64,000 nt of DNA, from assembly GCF_030764225.1 (NCBI RefSeq), contig NZ_JASAXH010000001.1; one strand, 5' to 3'. The translations under genes and the position numbers were made by a program. Below the pieces are notes generated by a model. The model had not been told where the DNA came from and did not search any database. It worked only from the letters and a program-made list of their open reading frames with translations. Positions 1 to 9,022 of this stretch are shown here, piece after piece (position 1 is the first letter of the stretch; each line of letters opens with the position of its first letter). This DNA is from Phocoenobacter atlanticus. GTDB lineage: Bacteria > Pseudomonadota > Gammaproteobacteria > Enterobacterales > Pasteurellaceae.

Positions 1-1
1 T

Positions 2-430
2 ATTTTATTTATCTGTTCAGGTGCATTCCAAGTGGCTCGCCCGTCAGACTTATTGCCTGAATTACAAGGTCGTTTACCAATCCGTGTCGAATTAAAATCC
101 CTAACAGAACACGATTTTGAACGTATTTTAACCGAACCAAATGCCTCATTAACCTTACAATACAGAGAGTTAATGAAAACAGAAGGCGTTGAGATTGAGT
201 TCACCGAAGACGGTATCAGCCGAATCGCAAAATCAGCGTTCCACGTAAACGAGAAAACCGAAAATATCGGGGCAAGACGTCTGCATACCGTATTAGAACG
301 TTTAATGGATAATATTTCTTTCAATGCGAGTGAACGCTCAGGGGATAAAATTGTAATCAACCAAGACTTCGTTGCCAAAGAGTTAGATGATGTGGTTGAG
401 AACGAAGATTTAAGTCGTTATATTTTATAA
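2..430 (+). CDS. hslU: HslU, ATPase subunit of the HslUV protease (C-terminal part)
   Basis: This is the 3' end of the AAA+ unfoldase that feeds substrates into the HslV peptidase in the cytoplasm. The reading frame is open to the window edge, so the start and the Walker motifs lie outside. The visible part runs from the end of the ATPase core (SGAFQVARPSDLLPELQGR) through the small C-terminal domain. It includes the sensor-2 GARRLH motif and ends in DLSRYIL, matching the conserved HslU tail that inserts into HslV to activate it. HslV would be expected just upstream. A USS inverted pair lies after the stop and probably ends the transcript. Truncation is only due to the window boundary. Confidence 0.95.
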   Translation: MLFICSGAFQVARPSDLLPELQGRLPIRVELKSLTEHDFERILTEPNASLTLQYRELMKTEGVEIEFTEDGISRIAKSAFHVNEKTENIGARRLHTVLERLMDNISFNASERSGDKIVINQDFVAKELDDVVENEDLSRYIL

Positions 431-503
431 TTAAAAACGTTGTAGGGGCGGCATTAGCAAACTATCCGTCCGTTACGTTATATAGAACTAAGTGGCTAAA
501 TAT

Positions 504-556
504 AGCGGTAAGATTTGATCAAAAATTTGCAAAAAATGAAAATAATCGTACCGCTT
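504..556. terminator. USS inverted pair between convergent hslU and cyuR
   Basis: AGCGGTA at the left and TACCGCT at the right form a dyad around an A/T-rich loop containing AAAAATTTGCAAA. The genes on both sides converge here, so the hairpin could end both transcripts. It also carries the uptake-signal core in both orientations. There is no strong T-run, so efficiency is uncertain. Confidence 0.55.
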
Positions 557-557
557 C

Positions 558-1019
558 TTAAATTGGTAATTCATAAGTATATTTTAGTTCTTCCATTGCA
601 AAGGTAGAAGTGACATCCGTTAAACCTTCTACTTCTCTTACTAATTTTTTATAGAAAATATCAAAAGTGTGAATATCTTTCACTCGTACTTGCATTAAAT
701 AATCATATTCTCCTGCCATTCGATAAAAAGCCGTGACTTCAGGAAAGTCTATAATTGTTTTGGAGAACTTGTGATACCAATGCTCAGAATGATCACTGGT
801 TTTAATCCGAACAAAGCCAATAAGACTTAAATCCACTTTATTTGCATCTACCAATACAACTCGATTACTAATAATTTTAAGTTCTTCAAGACGATGAATG
901 CGTCGCCAACAGGGTGTGGTGGTTAAGTTGACCTTTTCAGCTAAATCTGTAATCGAAATAGAGGCATCTTTTTGTAATAGTCTTAAAATTTGTCTATCTA
1001 TTTTATCAAGTTTGTACAC
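558..1019 (-). CDS. cyuR: Lrp/AsnC-family regulator, CyuR/DecR-like
   Basis: DNA-binding regulator of 153 residues. An N-terminal winged helix-turn-helix (about residues 5-60, with the conserved LDKIDRQIL and NLTTTPCWRRI) is followed by a RAM/Lrp ligand-binding domain (about 65-145, with RMAGEYDYLMQV). The sequence resembles E. coli YbaO (DecR/CyuR), the cysteine-responsive activator, especially in TTTPCW and MAGEYDYLM. I chose the GTG start because GAGGT lies seven bases upstream of it; the longer frame from a TTG would place that ribosome site inside the gene. It is divergent from the gamma-lyase and cysteine permease genes, which fits local control of cysteine uptake and breakdown. The regulatory role is inferred from similarity and position. 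Confidence 0.85.
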   Translation of the reverse strand: MYKLDKIDRQILRLLQKDASISITDLAEKVNLTTTPCWRRIHRLEELKIISNRVVLVDANKVDLSLIGFVRIKTSDHSEHWYHKFSKTIIDFPEVTAFYRMAGEYDYLMQVRVKDIHTFDIFYKKLVREVEGLTDVTSTFAMEELKYTYELPI

Positions 1020-1194
1020 TTTGTTACCTCGCAAGTCAGTTTAGTTGTAGAAAAATATTCTTTCTATATAAGATATTTTAGAATTTTATTTTAAAATTTA
1101 TGGAAATCAAGTAAAAATGGAGAAAATTTTTTTTACTTTTCAAGAGTATAATCACAACTATTATGATAATTAATAAACAAAAAGAGGTGGTTTT
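1020..1194. promoter_or_regulatory. Divergent control region of the cysteine module
   Basis: A 175-bp, very AT-rich spacer between cyuR and the lyase gene. An AAAATAT/ATATTTT dyad near 1052-1077 could be an operator for the Lrp-type regulator. The lyase has a strong ribosome site (AGAGGTGG). No exact operator can be assigned by eye. Confidence 0.45.
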
Positions 1195-2334
1195 ATGAAA
1201 TTTGGAACACAAGTTTTACACGGCTATAATATGCTCGATCCTGAAACAGGGGCATCATCCATTTCTATTTGCCAAGCATCAACCTTTCATCAGAAAGAAA
1301 TTGATAATATGCAGAAATATATGTATTCAAGATTTGGTAATCCAACTCGTTCTGCATTAGAAGAAGCCATCGCTAGCCTAGAACAAGGCAAATATGCGGT
1401 GGCTTTTGCGTCTGGGGTGGCGGCAATTTCTGCGGTACTTTTGATGTTCTCAAAAGGTGATCATATTGTGATGTGTAAAGATGTTTATGGCGGCACATTT
1501 CAATTAGTCAATGAGGCATTACCACGCTTTGGGATTGAAGTGAACTTTGTTGATGAAACGAATCTTGCTGAATGGGAAAATGCCATTAAACCGAATACCA
1601 AAGCCTTTTATATGGAAACGCCGTCTAATCCGACTTTAAAAATTACCGATATTCAAGGTGTGGTTGAAATTGCAAAAAGGCATAATATTTTGACCGCTAT
1701 TGATAATACATTTATGACACCACAATATCAAAATCCACTGACAATGGGGGTAGATATTGTTATTCAAAGTGCAACTAAATTCTTAAATGGGCATAGCGAT
1801 GTCATTTTAGGTGCAGTAGCGGTGAATGATGATGAACTTTATGAAAAATTGCATAAACAACAAATTATGCTTGGCGGATTACCGGGTATTGAAGAAAGTT
1901 GGTTGGTGATGCGAGGTATCAAAACGATGGCTATTCGAATGGAGAAAAGTACTCAAACGGCATTAAAAATTGCTCAACTTCTTGAAATCCATCCTAAAGT
2001 TAAAAAAGTGTATTATCCCGGTTTAGAAAGTCACGAAGGCTATGAAATTCACAAAAAACAAGCATCAAGTGGTGGGGCAGTGCTTTCTTTTGATTTGGGT
2101 AGTATTGAAAATATGAAGAAATTTGCAGAAGCCTTAAAATATCCTATTGTTGCAGTGAGTTTAGGAGGCGTGGAATCTATTTTATCTTATCCTGCAAAAA
2201 TGTCACATGCCAGTGTACCTGAAGAAGAGAGATTAAAACAAGGAATTACAGCAGGATTGGTTCGCTTATCCGTCGGTATTGAAGATCCAGACGATCTGAT
2301 TGATGATATCAAAAATGCACTGGATCATATCTAG
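1195..2334 (+). CDS. PLP-dependent Cys/Met-metabolism enzyme (gamma-lyase type)
   Basis: A 379-residue fold-type I PLP enzyme of the Cys/Met metabolism family. SATKFLNGHSD holds the PLP lysine (K195). YSRFGNPT and the SGVAAISA phosphate-binding segment near residue 73 are present, as is the C-terminal RLSVGIEDPDDLI. The family includes cystathionine gamma-lyase, cystathionine gamma-synthase and methionine gamma-lyase; the exact reaction cannot be fixed from sequence. The neighbours are a CyuR-like cysteine regulator (divergent) and a CyuP-like cysteine permease (downstream), so release of sulfide, pyruvate and ammonia from cysteine is the best inference. Methionine gamma-lyase is the alternative. 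A ribosome site AGAGGTGG precedes the ATG. Confidence 0.85.
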   Translation: MKFGTQVLHGYNMLDPETGASSISICQASTFHQKEIDNMQKYMYSRFGNPTRSALEEAIASLEQGKYAVAFASGVAAISAVLLMFSKGDHIVMCKDVYGGTFQLVNEALPRFGIEVNFVDETNLAEWENAIKPNTKAFYMETPSNPTLKITDIQGVVEIAKRHNILTAIDNTFMTPQYQNPLTMGVDIVIQSATKFLNGHSDVILGAVAVNDDELYEKLHKQQIMLGGLPGIEESWLVMRGIKTMAIRMEKSTQTALKIAQLLEIHPKVKKVYYPGLESHEGYEIHKKQASSGGAVLSFDLGSIENMKKFAEALKYPIVAVSLGGVESILSYPAKMSHASVPEEERLKQGITAGLVRLSVGIEDPDDLIDDIKNALDHI

Positions 2335-2353
2335 TGTTTTTATAAGGTGGTAA

Positions 2354-2389
2354 ATTGAACATTTGTTTCTATATTTACAGATGTTCAAT
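2354..2389 (+). other. Intercistronic hairpin between lyase and cyuP
   Basis: ATTGAACAT and ATGTTCAAT form a perfect 9-bp stem, extendable by TG/CA across one mismatch. There is no T-run after it, so it looks more like an mRNA processing or stabilising hairpin than a terminator. It could set the expression ratio of lyase to permease. Confidence 0.55.
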
Positions 2390-2433
2390 AAAATTTCACA
2401 AGACTAAAATGTAAATCCTATAAGGAGCAATAT

Positions 2434-3726
2434 ATGAGCAATCAAAAAAACTATGAAAAAGCAGGTATGACCAGACAGCAATGGAAAGAAGCCATTAAGT
2501 TTGATAGTGTCGATATCGGTTGGATAGTGATGAGTATCGGGATGGCGATAGGTGCAGGGATTGTCTTTCTCCCAGTCCAAGTTGGTATAATGGGAATATG
2601 GGTTTTTCTTCTTTCCGCAATCATTGGTTATCCTGCTTTATATCTCTTCCAAAATCTCTTTATAAATACTCTCGCTGAATCAAAAAAATGTACGGATTAT
2701 CCTCGAATTATCTCTGACTATCTTGGTAAAAACTGGGGGGTAGCGTTAGGTATTCTTTATTTTATTATGCTTGTCATTTGGGTGTTAATTTATTCATTAG
2801 CCGTCACTAATGACAGTGCCTCTTACTTGCAATCCTTTGGTATTACTGAAACCAAGTTAAGTGATAATATGTTTTATGGATTAGGATTGGTTTGTGTACT
2901 TTCTTTTATTGCATCGAAAGGAGAAAAATTACTCTTTAAATTATCTGGATTTATGGCGGTGACGGTATTATCTCTTGTGGGGATAATGGGGGTGCTACTT
3001 GTATCACGTTGGGATCTCTCAAATCTTCCAGCCGTTGGAAACTGGGGAACAATGATAAAAGATGCCATCATAACCCTTCCATTTACTCTAACGTCTATTT
3101 TATTCTTACAGTCATTAAGCCCAATGGTGATTTCTTATCGATCACACGAAAAATCTGTTGAAGTGGCTCGCTATAAAGCATCACGAGCAATGCGTATTTC
3201 GTTTGTGATTTTATTTGTGGTGGTATTCTTCTATGCAGTTTCATTTACTTTAGCAATCAGCCAAGAACAAGCCATCAGTGCCAAAGAGCAAAATATTTCA
3301 TCGTTAGCCATTATTGCTCAATTTATACCAGGTAGCTGGGCAACTATTACAGGCATTGTGATTAATATTTTTGCGATTGTGACTTCTTTCTTTGGGGTAT
3401 TTTTAGGTTTTAGAGAAGCGTGTGTTGGTCTTGTAATGAATGTGTTACTACGTAAATATAAAGAAGAAGAGATCAACAAGCCATTAATTGAGAAACTGGT
3501 AGTTGCGTTTATCATTCTTATTTGCTGGGGAACAATCGTTACCAACTTCCCAATCCTTAACTTTACCTCAATTTGTAGTCCAATTTTTGGTTTAGTTGGC
3601 TGTTTAATCCCTGCATATCTTGTATATAAAATGCCACACTTACACCACTATAAAGGCTTAGCAACAAATGTGATTATCTTTACTGGAATACTCCTTTGTA
3701 TTTCACCATTTCTTGCTTTTATTTAG
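2434..3726 (+). CDS. cyuP: CyuP (YhaO)-like cysteine/serine permease, HAAAP family
   Basis: Inner-membrane amino acid:cation symporter of 430 residues with about 11 hydrophobic segments. It begins with a short cytoplasmic stretch, then GWIVMSIGMAIGAGIVFLP. It follows E. coli YhaO/CyuP almost throughout (EAIKFDS, PVQVG, LFINTLAES, ITLPFTLTSILF, SPMVISYRS, TSICSPIFGLVGCLIPA), so I assign it to that subfamily and not to SdaC or TdcC. CyuP takes up cysteine to feed the desulfidase CyuA; here the upstream partner is a PLP lyase. AAGGAG precedes the start. A strong terminator follows the gene. Confidence 0.88.
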   Translation: MSNQKNYEKAGMTRQQWKEAIKFDSVDIGWIVMSIGMAIGAGIVFLPVQVGIMGIWVFLLSAIIGYPALYLFQNLFINTLAESKKCTDYPRIISDYLGKNWGVALGILYFIMLVIWVLIYSLAVTNDSASYLQSFGITETKLSDNMFYGLGLVCVLSFIASKGEKLLFKLSGFMAVTVLSLVGIMGVLLVSRWDLSNLPAVGNWGTMIKDAIITLPFTLTSILFLQSLSPMVISYRSHEKSVEVARYKASRAMRISFVILFVVVFFYAVSFTLAISQEQAISAKEQNISSLAIIAQFIPGSWATITGIVINIFAIVTSFFGVFLGFREACVGLVMNVLLRKYKEEEINKPLIEKLVVAFIILICWGTIVTNFPILNFTSICSPIFGLVGCLIPAYLVYKMPHLHHYKGLATNVIIFTGILLCISPFLAFI

Positions 3727-3770
3727 TTTTGGAGATTAGCAGTAAATTTTTTCACTATTTTAAATAATCA

Positions 3771-3822
3771 AAAAAGTTGCTTAATTTCTTATTTTATAAG
3801 GAGTTAAGCAACTTTTTATTTT
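3771..3822 (+). terminator. Rho-independent terminator of the cysteine operon
   Basis: A 14-bp perfect stem (AAAAAGTTGCTTAA pairing with TTAAGCAACTTTTT), a 19-base loop and a T-rich tail. It lies after cyuP and before the convergent DUF2254 gene, and its A-rich left side means it could work in both directions. Confidence 0.9.
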
Positions 3823-3859
3823 TTTTCAATTGTGTAAATTTCTCTTAAAATGTGACCGC

Positions 3860-5116
3860 TTACTGGCTTAATTTATACCCAAAAAGTTGTTGATAGAGAT
3901 CATTAATAAGATGTTTATCATTTTCAAAATTAAGTGCTTCAATACTACGTTGTAAAGTATTTTCTGCTTCTTTTTGTGCCGCAAGTGAAAGCTCAACGGT
4001 TGGCGCTTGATGGTAAATAGTGGCAAGAGTTTTTAAAATAGCAATCCCAATATTTATATTTGTTGCACCGTCTCGTGCAATAGGGCGGATTGATTCTTGA
4101 ATAAAAATCCCTTCATCCAATGGAACAATACTTAAACGATCAAAGTTTCTATCGTCATCTTTTTCGATTGGTTTTTCAGTCAGTAATTGTGTAAGAGTCG
4201 CTAATACTGTTAATGCTGTACCTGAGTCATTAATTGCAGGAGAAAGGGCTCGTTGTGCAACTTCACTTAAAACAGATAAACCAAAACTTGGATCTTGTTC
4301 AAATTTACGTTGTGAATCTACAATAAAGAAACGGTTGATTTCATCAAAATCAATATCCTCAAAATGATTTCGTTGCACTAATACCATTGCTTTATTTGGC
4401 ATTAGCCAGTTCCCTACTCGTACCATAATATGTAAATAGCAATCGTTATCTTCAGCCCAGTGCTGCAAGCCCGAAAGATTTATATTAATTAAATAACCAA
4501 TCTTTTGAGAATAAATTGATCTTACTTGTTTTAATTCAGTAATTTTGGCGGCAGTACCTAAATTTGGATTATTACGATAATCACGTAATGATTCAGTGGC
4601 TTTTTGTTGAATACGATCTAAGGTGTTTTTTAAACGCCCTAATCCTGAAAGAGTTTGTACCCAACGAATTAAAACTACCACTAAATATAATAATAAAATA
4701 ACAATACAACCAAATAGAATAAACAGCCCATTTGTGCCAAAAATACCGAGTCCTAATAATATCTTAGCAATAACTGCATAAATAAACGCAGAAAGAAAAC
4801 TAGAAATTGCTGTTCGAGTAGTACCATCGGCAATAATTAACTCTGTTGCTCGAGGTGTGGCATTACTGGCGACGGAACTAAAGGCAGCAATCATAATTGA
4901 AAGAGAGAAGGTGCTTACTGCTAGCATACTGGAGGCGATAATATTTAATAAGTCATCTACAATATCTATATTAATTTTAGGTAGAGTTTGAGCAGGTAAC
5001 CAACGATCAATCCAATAAGAAGAGAAAGCAATGATTAGAGCTAATAAAGCCCCTAATGTAGGCTTAACCCATAATGTATTGCTTGGTTGCTTTAACCAAA
5101 GTAAAAAACGGTACAT
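3860..5116 (-). CDS. DUF2254 family inner-membrane protein
   Basis: A 418-residue predicted membrane protein. Hydrophobic segments lie near residues 20-38, 58-85, 105-125 and 130-150. A long soluble C-terminal domain follows, containing the recognisable stretches GRLKNTLDRIQQ, SFGLSVLSEVAQRALSPAINDSGTA and SIRPIARDGATN. This architecture matches the DUF2254 family, which has no established function. The gene ends within a USS (GTGACCGCTTACTGG). It stands alone on its strand, convergent with the cysteine operon. No catalytic motif was seen and I assign no function. Confidence 0.8.
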   Translation of the reverse strand: MYRFLLWLKQPSNTLWVKPTLGALLALIIAFSSYWIDRWLPAQTLPKINIDIVDDLLNIIASSMLAVSTFSLSIMIAAFSSVASNATPRATELIIADGTTRTAISSFLSAFIYAVIAKILLGLGIFGTNGLFILFGCIVILLLYLVVVLIRWVQTLSGLGRLKNTLDRIQQKATESLRDYRNNPNLGTAAKITELKQVRSIYSQKIGYLININLSGLQHWAEDNDCYLHIMVRVGNWLMPNKAMVLVQRNHFEDIDFDEINRFFIVDSQRKFEQDPSFGLSVLSEVAQRALSPAINDSGTALTVLATLTQLLTEKPIEKDDDRNFDRLSIVPLDEGIFIQESIRPIARDGATNINIGIAILKTLATIYHQAPTVELSLAAQKEAENTLQRSIEALNFENDKHLINDLYQQLFGYKLSQ

Positions 5117-5168
5117 AATATTTATAAAATTATTTTAGAAAACCCTATCATACTCTAAATTGAACGTA

Positions 5169-5208
5169 TAAAAAACACCCTAAAAATTATTATTACTTTC
5201 AGGGTGTG
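5169..5208 (-). terminator. Rho-independent terminator after plsC
   Basis: Read on the minus strand, ACACCCT pairs with AGGGTGT, with GAAA/TTTT-type pairs extending the stem, and a T6 run follows. It sits directly downstream of plsC. Confidence 0.8.
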
Positions 5209-5224
5209 TAAATATAGCGATAAT

Positions 5225-5950
5225 TTAAGCTTTTGCTTCTAATTCTGCGACTTCTTGATTAAGCACTTTAATTTTTGCATCCATTCTATCGTAACAAAGT
5301 TGGATTAATTCTTTGATATTTTCACGAGAGTAGCCAGCGGTATCAATTGGTTCTAAGGTTTCACAAATTACGTAACCATTATCCCAACGATTTAAGTCTA
5401 TTTTATTATGGGTATTTGAACATACGACAGGCACAATAGGTACGCCTGCTGCGATAGCGGTATGAAAAGCACCACGTTTAAACGGAAGTAAACCACGCCC
5501 ACGGCTACGTGTTCCTTCAGGAAACATCCAAATAGAAATGTTATTTTCTTTAATCACTTTTGCTACTTTGCTCATTGTTTTAATTGCACTATTATGATTT
5601 TCGCGCTGAATTAAAATATTACCACTACTCCAATACATTAAACCAAAAAATGGAATCCAAATTAAGCTACTTTTTCCAACGCTAACCGTATTCGGTTGTA
5701 ACATTGCAGAAATCGTTACCATATCATAATTATTTTGATGATTGGCTATATAAATAGCGTGTTGGGTAAAATCTTTTTTAGGACGAAGAATCACTTTAAT
5801 ACCCACAAAATGATGTAACCAGCCAAACATTTTGACGATAAAACACACATTATTCGGATGTTTAAAACGGCATAATGAATAAACTGTGCCAATCAAACAA
5901 ATTCCAATAGCGAGAATAACAACAATAATAATTCTAAGTATTTTGAGCAT
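5225..5950 (-). CDS. plsC: 1-acyl-sn-glycerol-3-phosphate acyltransferase
   Basis: Makes phosphatidic acid from lysophosphatidic acid and acyl-ACP/CoA at the inner membrane, the second acylation of phospholipid synthesis. An N-terminal hydrophobic helix (residues 3-25) is followed by motif I, NHQNNYD (H71, D76), and motif III, FPEGTRSRGRG (E145). The length of 241 residues is usual for the family. I start at the inner ATG because AAGGACG lies seven bases upstream and the protein then begins MLKILR, like E. coli PlsC; an earlier ATG 21 bases upstream is possible but has no good ribosome site. The gene follows proS closely on the same strand and may be cotranscribed. Confidence 0.95.
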   Translation of the reverse strand: MLKILRIIIVVILAIGICLIGTVYSLCRFKHPNNVCFIVKMFGWLHHFVGIKVILRPKKDFTQHAIYIANHQNNYDMVTISAMLQPNTVSVGKSSLIWIPFFGLMYWSSGNILIQRENHNSAIKTMSKVAKVIKENNISIWMFPEGTRSRGRGLLPFKRGAFHTAIAAGVPIVPVVCSNTHNKIDLNRWDNGYVICETLEPIDTAGYSRENIKELIQLCYDRMDAKIKVLNQEVAELEAKA

Positions 5951-5971
5951 AAATTCGTCCTTTTTTATCAA

Positions 5972-7678
5972 TTAATTAAGTTGAGATTGAATAAAGGCGA
6001 CCATTTGATTTTTAGCAATCATCTGTTTTTCACCAGTATGACGGCTCTTATATTCAAGCTCACCATTTTCAAGGCTACGCTGTCCAATCACGATGGTGTG
6101 TGGTACGCCAATTAATTCCATATCTGCAAACATCACACCTGGACGCTCTTTACGATCATCAAAAATCACATCAATATTGAGTGCTTTTAATTGCTCATAA
6201 AGGGCTTCGGCTTCTTGTTTTACTTCATCAGATTTGTGCATATTCATTGGAACAATCGCTACCGTGAAAGGTGCAATTGCATTTGACCATTTAATGCCAC
6301 GTTCATCGTGATTTTGCTCAATTGCTGCAGCAACCACACGAGAAACACCGATACCGTAACAACCCATAATTAAGGTTTGTGGACGACCGTCTTCACCTTG
6401 CACTGTGGCATTCATTGCTTCTGAATATTTTGAACCTAATTGGAAAATATGCCCTACTTCAATACCACGTTTAATCAATAATGTGCCTTTGCCGTCTGGA
6501 CTTGGATCGCCTTCTACTACGTTACGTAAATCTGCTACTTTTGGTAACGCAACATCACGCTCCCAGTTCACATTAAAATAGTGTTTACCGTCAATATTTG
6601 CTCCTGTGGTAAAATCGCTCATTAACTCAACGCTACGGTCGATAATCACAGGAATTGGCATATTTACAACCCCTAGTGAACCTACACCTGCACCGATTTT
6701 AGCTTTAATCTCTGCTTCATCAGCAAATTCAAAAGGTTCAGCTACTTCTGGTAATTTAATGGCTTTGATTTCATTTAAGTCGTGATCCCCACGTAACACC
6801 AATGCGATTAAAGGTTGCTCTTCGCTTGCCCCTTTAACTACTAAAGTTTTAACGGTTTTCTCAATCGCCACATCAAATTGTTCTACCACTTCGGCAATGG
6901 TTTTTGCATTTGGTGTATCCACTAATTCCATTTCTTTGGTTGGTGCCTGTTTTTCGCCCACAGCCACTGCTTCCGCTAATTCGATATTGGCTGCGTAATC
7001 TGATTCTGTTGAGAATACAATATCGTCTTCGCCACTTTGTGCTAATACTTGGAATTCGTGTGATGCGTTACCACCAATTGATCCTGTGTCAGCTTGAACA
7101 GGACGGAAATCTAAGCCTAACCGATTGAAAATATTGCAATAAGTTTGGTGCATTACTTCATAAGTATTTTGTAGACACTCAGGTGTTGTATGGAAAGAGT
7201 AAGCGTCTTTCATTAAAAATTCACGTGAACGCATTACACCAAAGCGAGGACGCACTTCATCACGGAATTTGGTTTGAATTTGATATAAATTTAACGGTAA
7301 CTGTTTATATGAGGTAATTTCACGACGCACTAAATCGGTAATCACCTCTTCGTGAGTTGGACCTAATACAAATGGACGATTACCACGATCATCAAAACGT
7401 AACAATTCTGGACCGTAGTCATCCCAACGTTGTGATTCAATCCATAAATCCGCAGGCTGAACCACTGGCATAGACACTTCTACCGCCGATTTATTCATTT
7501 CTTCACGCACGATATTTTCTACTTTTTTTAATACACGTAACCCTGTCGGTAACCAAGTATAAAGCCCTGATGCTAAGGGTCTGATCATTCCTGCTCGCAA
7601 CATTAATTGATGGCTTACCACCTGTGCATCATTAGGGGTTTCTTTTAATGTAGATAGTAAATATTGAGTTGTACGCAT
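5972..7678 (-). CDS. proS: Prolyl-tRNA synthetase
   Basis: Class II aminoacyl-tRNA synthetase that charges tRNA-Pro in the cytoplasm. At 568 residues it is the bacterial form with an editing insertion (about residues 225-390) between motifs 2 and 3, which clears mischarged alanine. Visible landmarks are LASGLYTWLPTG near the N-terminus, motif 2 with FRDEVRPRFGVMRSREF, the TGSIGGNASHEF segment, motif 3 near GCYGIGVSR, and the C-terminal anticodon-binding domain with VIFDDRKERPG. The gene ends 21 bases before the plsC start. Confidence 0.97.
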   Translation of the reverse strand: MRTTQYLLSTLKETPNDAQVVSHQLMLRAGMIRPLASGLYTWLPTGLRVLKKVENIVREEMNKSAVEVSMPVVQPADLWIESQRWDDYGPELLRFDDRGNRPFVLGPTHEEVITDLVRREITSYKQLPLNLYQIQTKFRDEVRPRFGVMRSREFLMKDAYSFHTTPECLQNTYEVMHQTYCNIFNRLGLDFRPVQADTGSIGGNASHEFQVLAQSGEDDIVFSTESDYAANIELAEAVAVGEKQAPTKEMELVDTPNAKTIAEVVEQFDVAIEKTVKTLVVKGASEEQPLIALVLRGDHDLNEIKAIKLPEVAEPFEFADEAEIKAKIGAGVGSLGVVNMPIPVIIDRSVELMSDFTTGANIDGKHYFNVNWERDVALPKVADLRNVVEGDPSPDGKGTLLIKRGIEVGHIFQLGSKYSEAMNATVQGEDGRPQTLIMGCYGIGVSRVVAAAIEQNHDERGIKWSNAIAPFTVAIVPMNMHKSDEVKQEAEALYEQLKALNIDVIFDDRKERPGVMFADMELIGVPHTIVIGQRSLENGELEYKSRHTGEKQMIAKNQMVAFIQSQLN

Positions 7679-7728
7679 TATTTTTTTATTCCTATTTGTA
7701 TAATTTAAAATTTTATTATTGATTTTAA

Positions 7729-8961
7729 CTAGTGTAATACTCTTGCTTTTATTGTTCCATCAATTGCTTTTAATTGAGCAAGTGTTTCGGTTACATCATC
7801 AGATTCAACATCTATAACGACATAGCCAATTTCAGCATCTGTTTGTAAATATTGTGCTGCAATATTCATATTTGCATTAACAAACACTTGGTTAATCTGA
7901 TTCATTACACCAGGCTTGTTTGTATGAATATGTAATAATCTTTTTGCTCCACTGTGTGATGGTAAGGAAACAGCAGGAAAATTAACGGCTGATAGAGTAG
8001 AGCCATTATCAGAGTATTTCACAAATTTATTGGCAACTTCTGTACCAATATTGGCTTGTGCTTCTGTTGTTGAACCACCAATATGAGGAGTAAGAATAAC
8101 ATTATCAAACTGGCATAATGGTGAAGTGAAGCACTCATCTTTTGATGCGGGTTCAATAGGGAATACATCGACAGCAGCACCTCGTAATTTCCCAGATTTT
8201 AAAGCTTCAGCAAGAGCATTAATATCAACGACGGTTCCTCGTGCGGCATTGATTAACACCGCCCCCTCTTTGAGTTTTTTAAGACACTGAGCATCAATCA
8301 TATTTTTAGTAGAATTGTTCTCAGGCACGTGAAGAGAAATAACATCACAAAATGACAATAATTCATCTAAATTATGTACTTGTTGTGCATTACCCAGAGG
8401 GAGTTTGTTTTCTATATCATAAAAATAAACTTGCATTCCAATAGATTCGGCGATTACACTTAATTGTGAACCAATATGACCATATCCAATAATACCTAAT
8501 TTTTTATTACGTACTTCATTTGAACCTTCGGCAGATTTATTCCATTCGCCTCTATGTACTTCCATATTTGCTTGAGCAGCTTTACGCATTAATAAAATAA
8601 TTTCTGCGAGTACCAGTTCTGCAACAGAACGAGTATTTGAAAATGGTGCGTTAAAAACAGGAATTCCGAGTGTTTTTGCCGCATTCATATCCACTTGGTT
8701 GGTACCAATACAAAAACAGCCAATAGCGACCAATTTAGTCGCTTGAGATAATACTTCTGCAGTTAAATATGTTCGAGAACGAATACCTACAAAGTGTGCA
8801 TCTTTGATAGCATTAACTAATTCATCACCATCAAGTGCTTCATTATAATAATGAATGTTGTGATAACCTGATGATTTTAGTACTTCAACAGCGTTTTTAT
8901 GCACACCTTCAAGTAACACAAATTTAATTTTTGATTTATCTAAAGAAATATGAGTTGTCAT
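7729..8961 (-). CDS. serA: D-3-phosphoglycerate dehydrogenase
   Basis: First step of serine synthesis: oxidises 3-phosphoglycerate to 3-phosphohydroxypyruvate with NAD. The 410 residues match the E. coli SerA length. The substrate domain (GCFCIGTNQVD, FNAPFSNTRSVAE) is followed by the Rossmann GIIGYGHIGSQ, the catalytic INAARGTVVD and LTPHIGGST segments, and a C-terminal ACT domain (residues about 338-410) for feedback by serine. I start at MTTHISLDK because AGGATG lies just upstream and the length then agrees with the family; an ATG eight codons earlier is possible. It lies downstream of rpiA, with a USS between them, as often seen for this pair. Confidence 0.96.
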   Translation of the reverse strand: MTTHISLDKSKIKFVLLEGVHKNAVEVLKSSGYHNIHYYNEALDGDELVNAIKDAHFVGIRSRTYLTAEVLSQATKLVAIGCFCIGTNQVDMNAAKTLGIPVFNAPFSNTRSVAELVLAEIILLMRKAAQANMEVHRGEWNKSAEGSNEVRNKKLGIIGYGHIGSQLSVIAESIGMQVYFYDIENKLPLGNAQQVHNLDELLSFCDVISLHVPENNSTKNMIDAQCLKKLKEGAVLINAARGTVVDINALAEALKSGKLRGAAVDVFPIEPASKDECFTSPLCQFDNVILTPHIGGSTTEAQANIGTEVANKFVKYSDNGSTLSAVNFPAVSLPSHSGAKRLLHIHTNKPGVMNQINQVFVNANMNIAAQYLQTDAEIGYVVIDVESDDVTETLAQLKAIDGTIKARVLH

Positions 8962-9022
8962 TATTACATCCTGTTTTGTTTGCATTTAAAGAAATTGTAA
9001 ATTTTTATAATAATCTGACCGC

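Noticed and set aside
443..480. GTAGGGGCGGCATT stretch after hslU as a REP-like element
   Set aside because: Shares TTGTAGGGGC with the pgk-fbaA hairpin but has no matching inverted arm here, so no structure can be supported.
1020..1034. TTG start for the CyuR-like regulator
   Set aside because: The ribosome site GAGGT would lie inside the coding region; the GTG after it fits spacing and family length.
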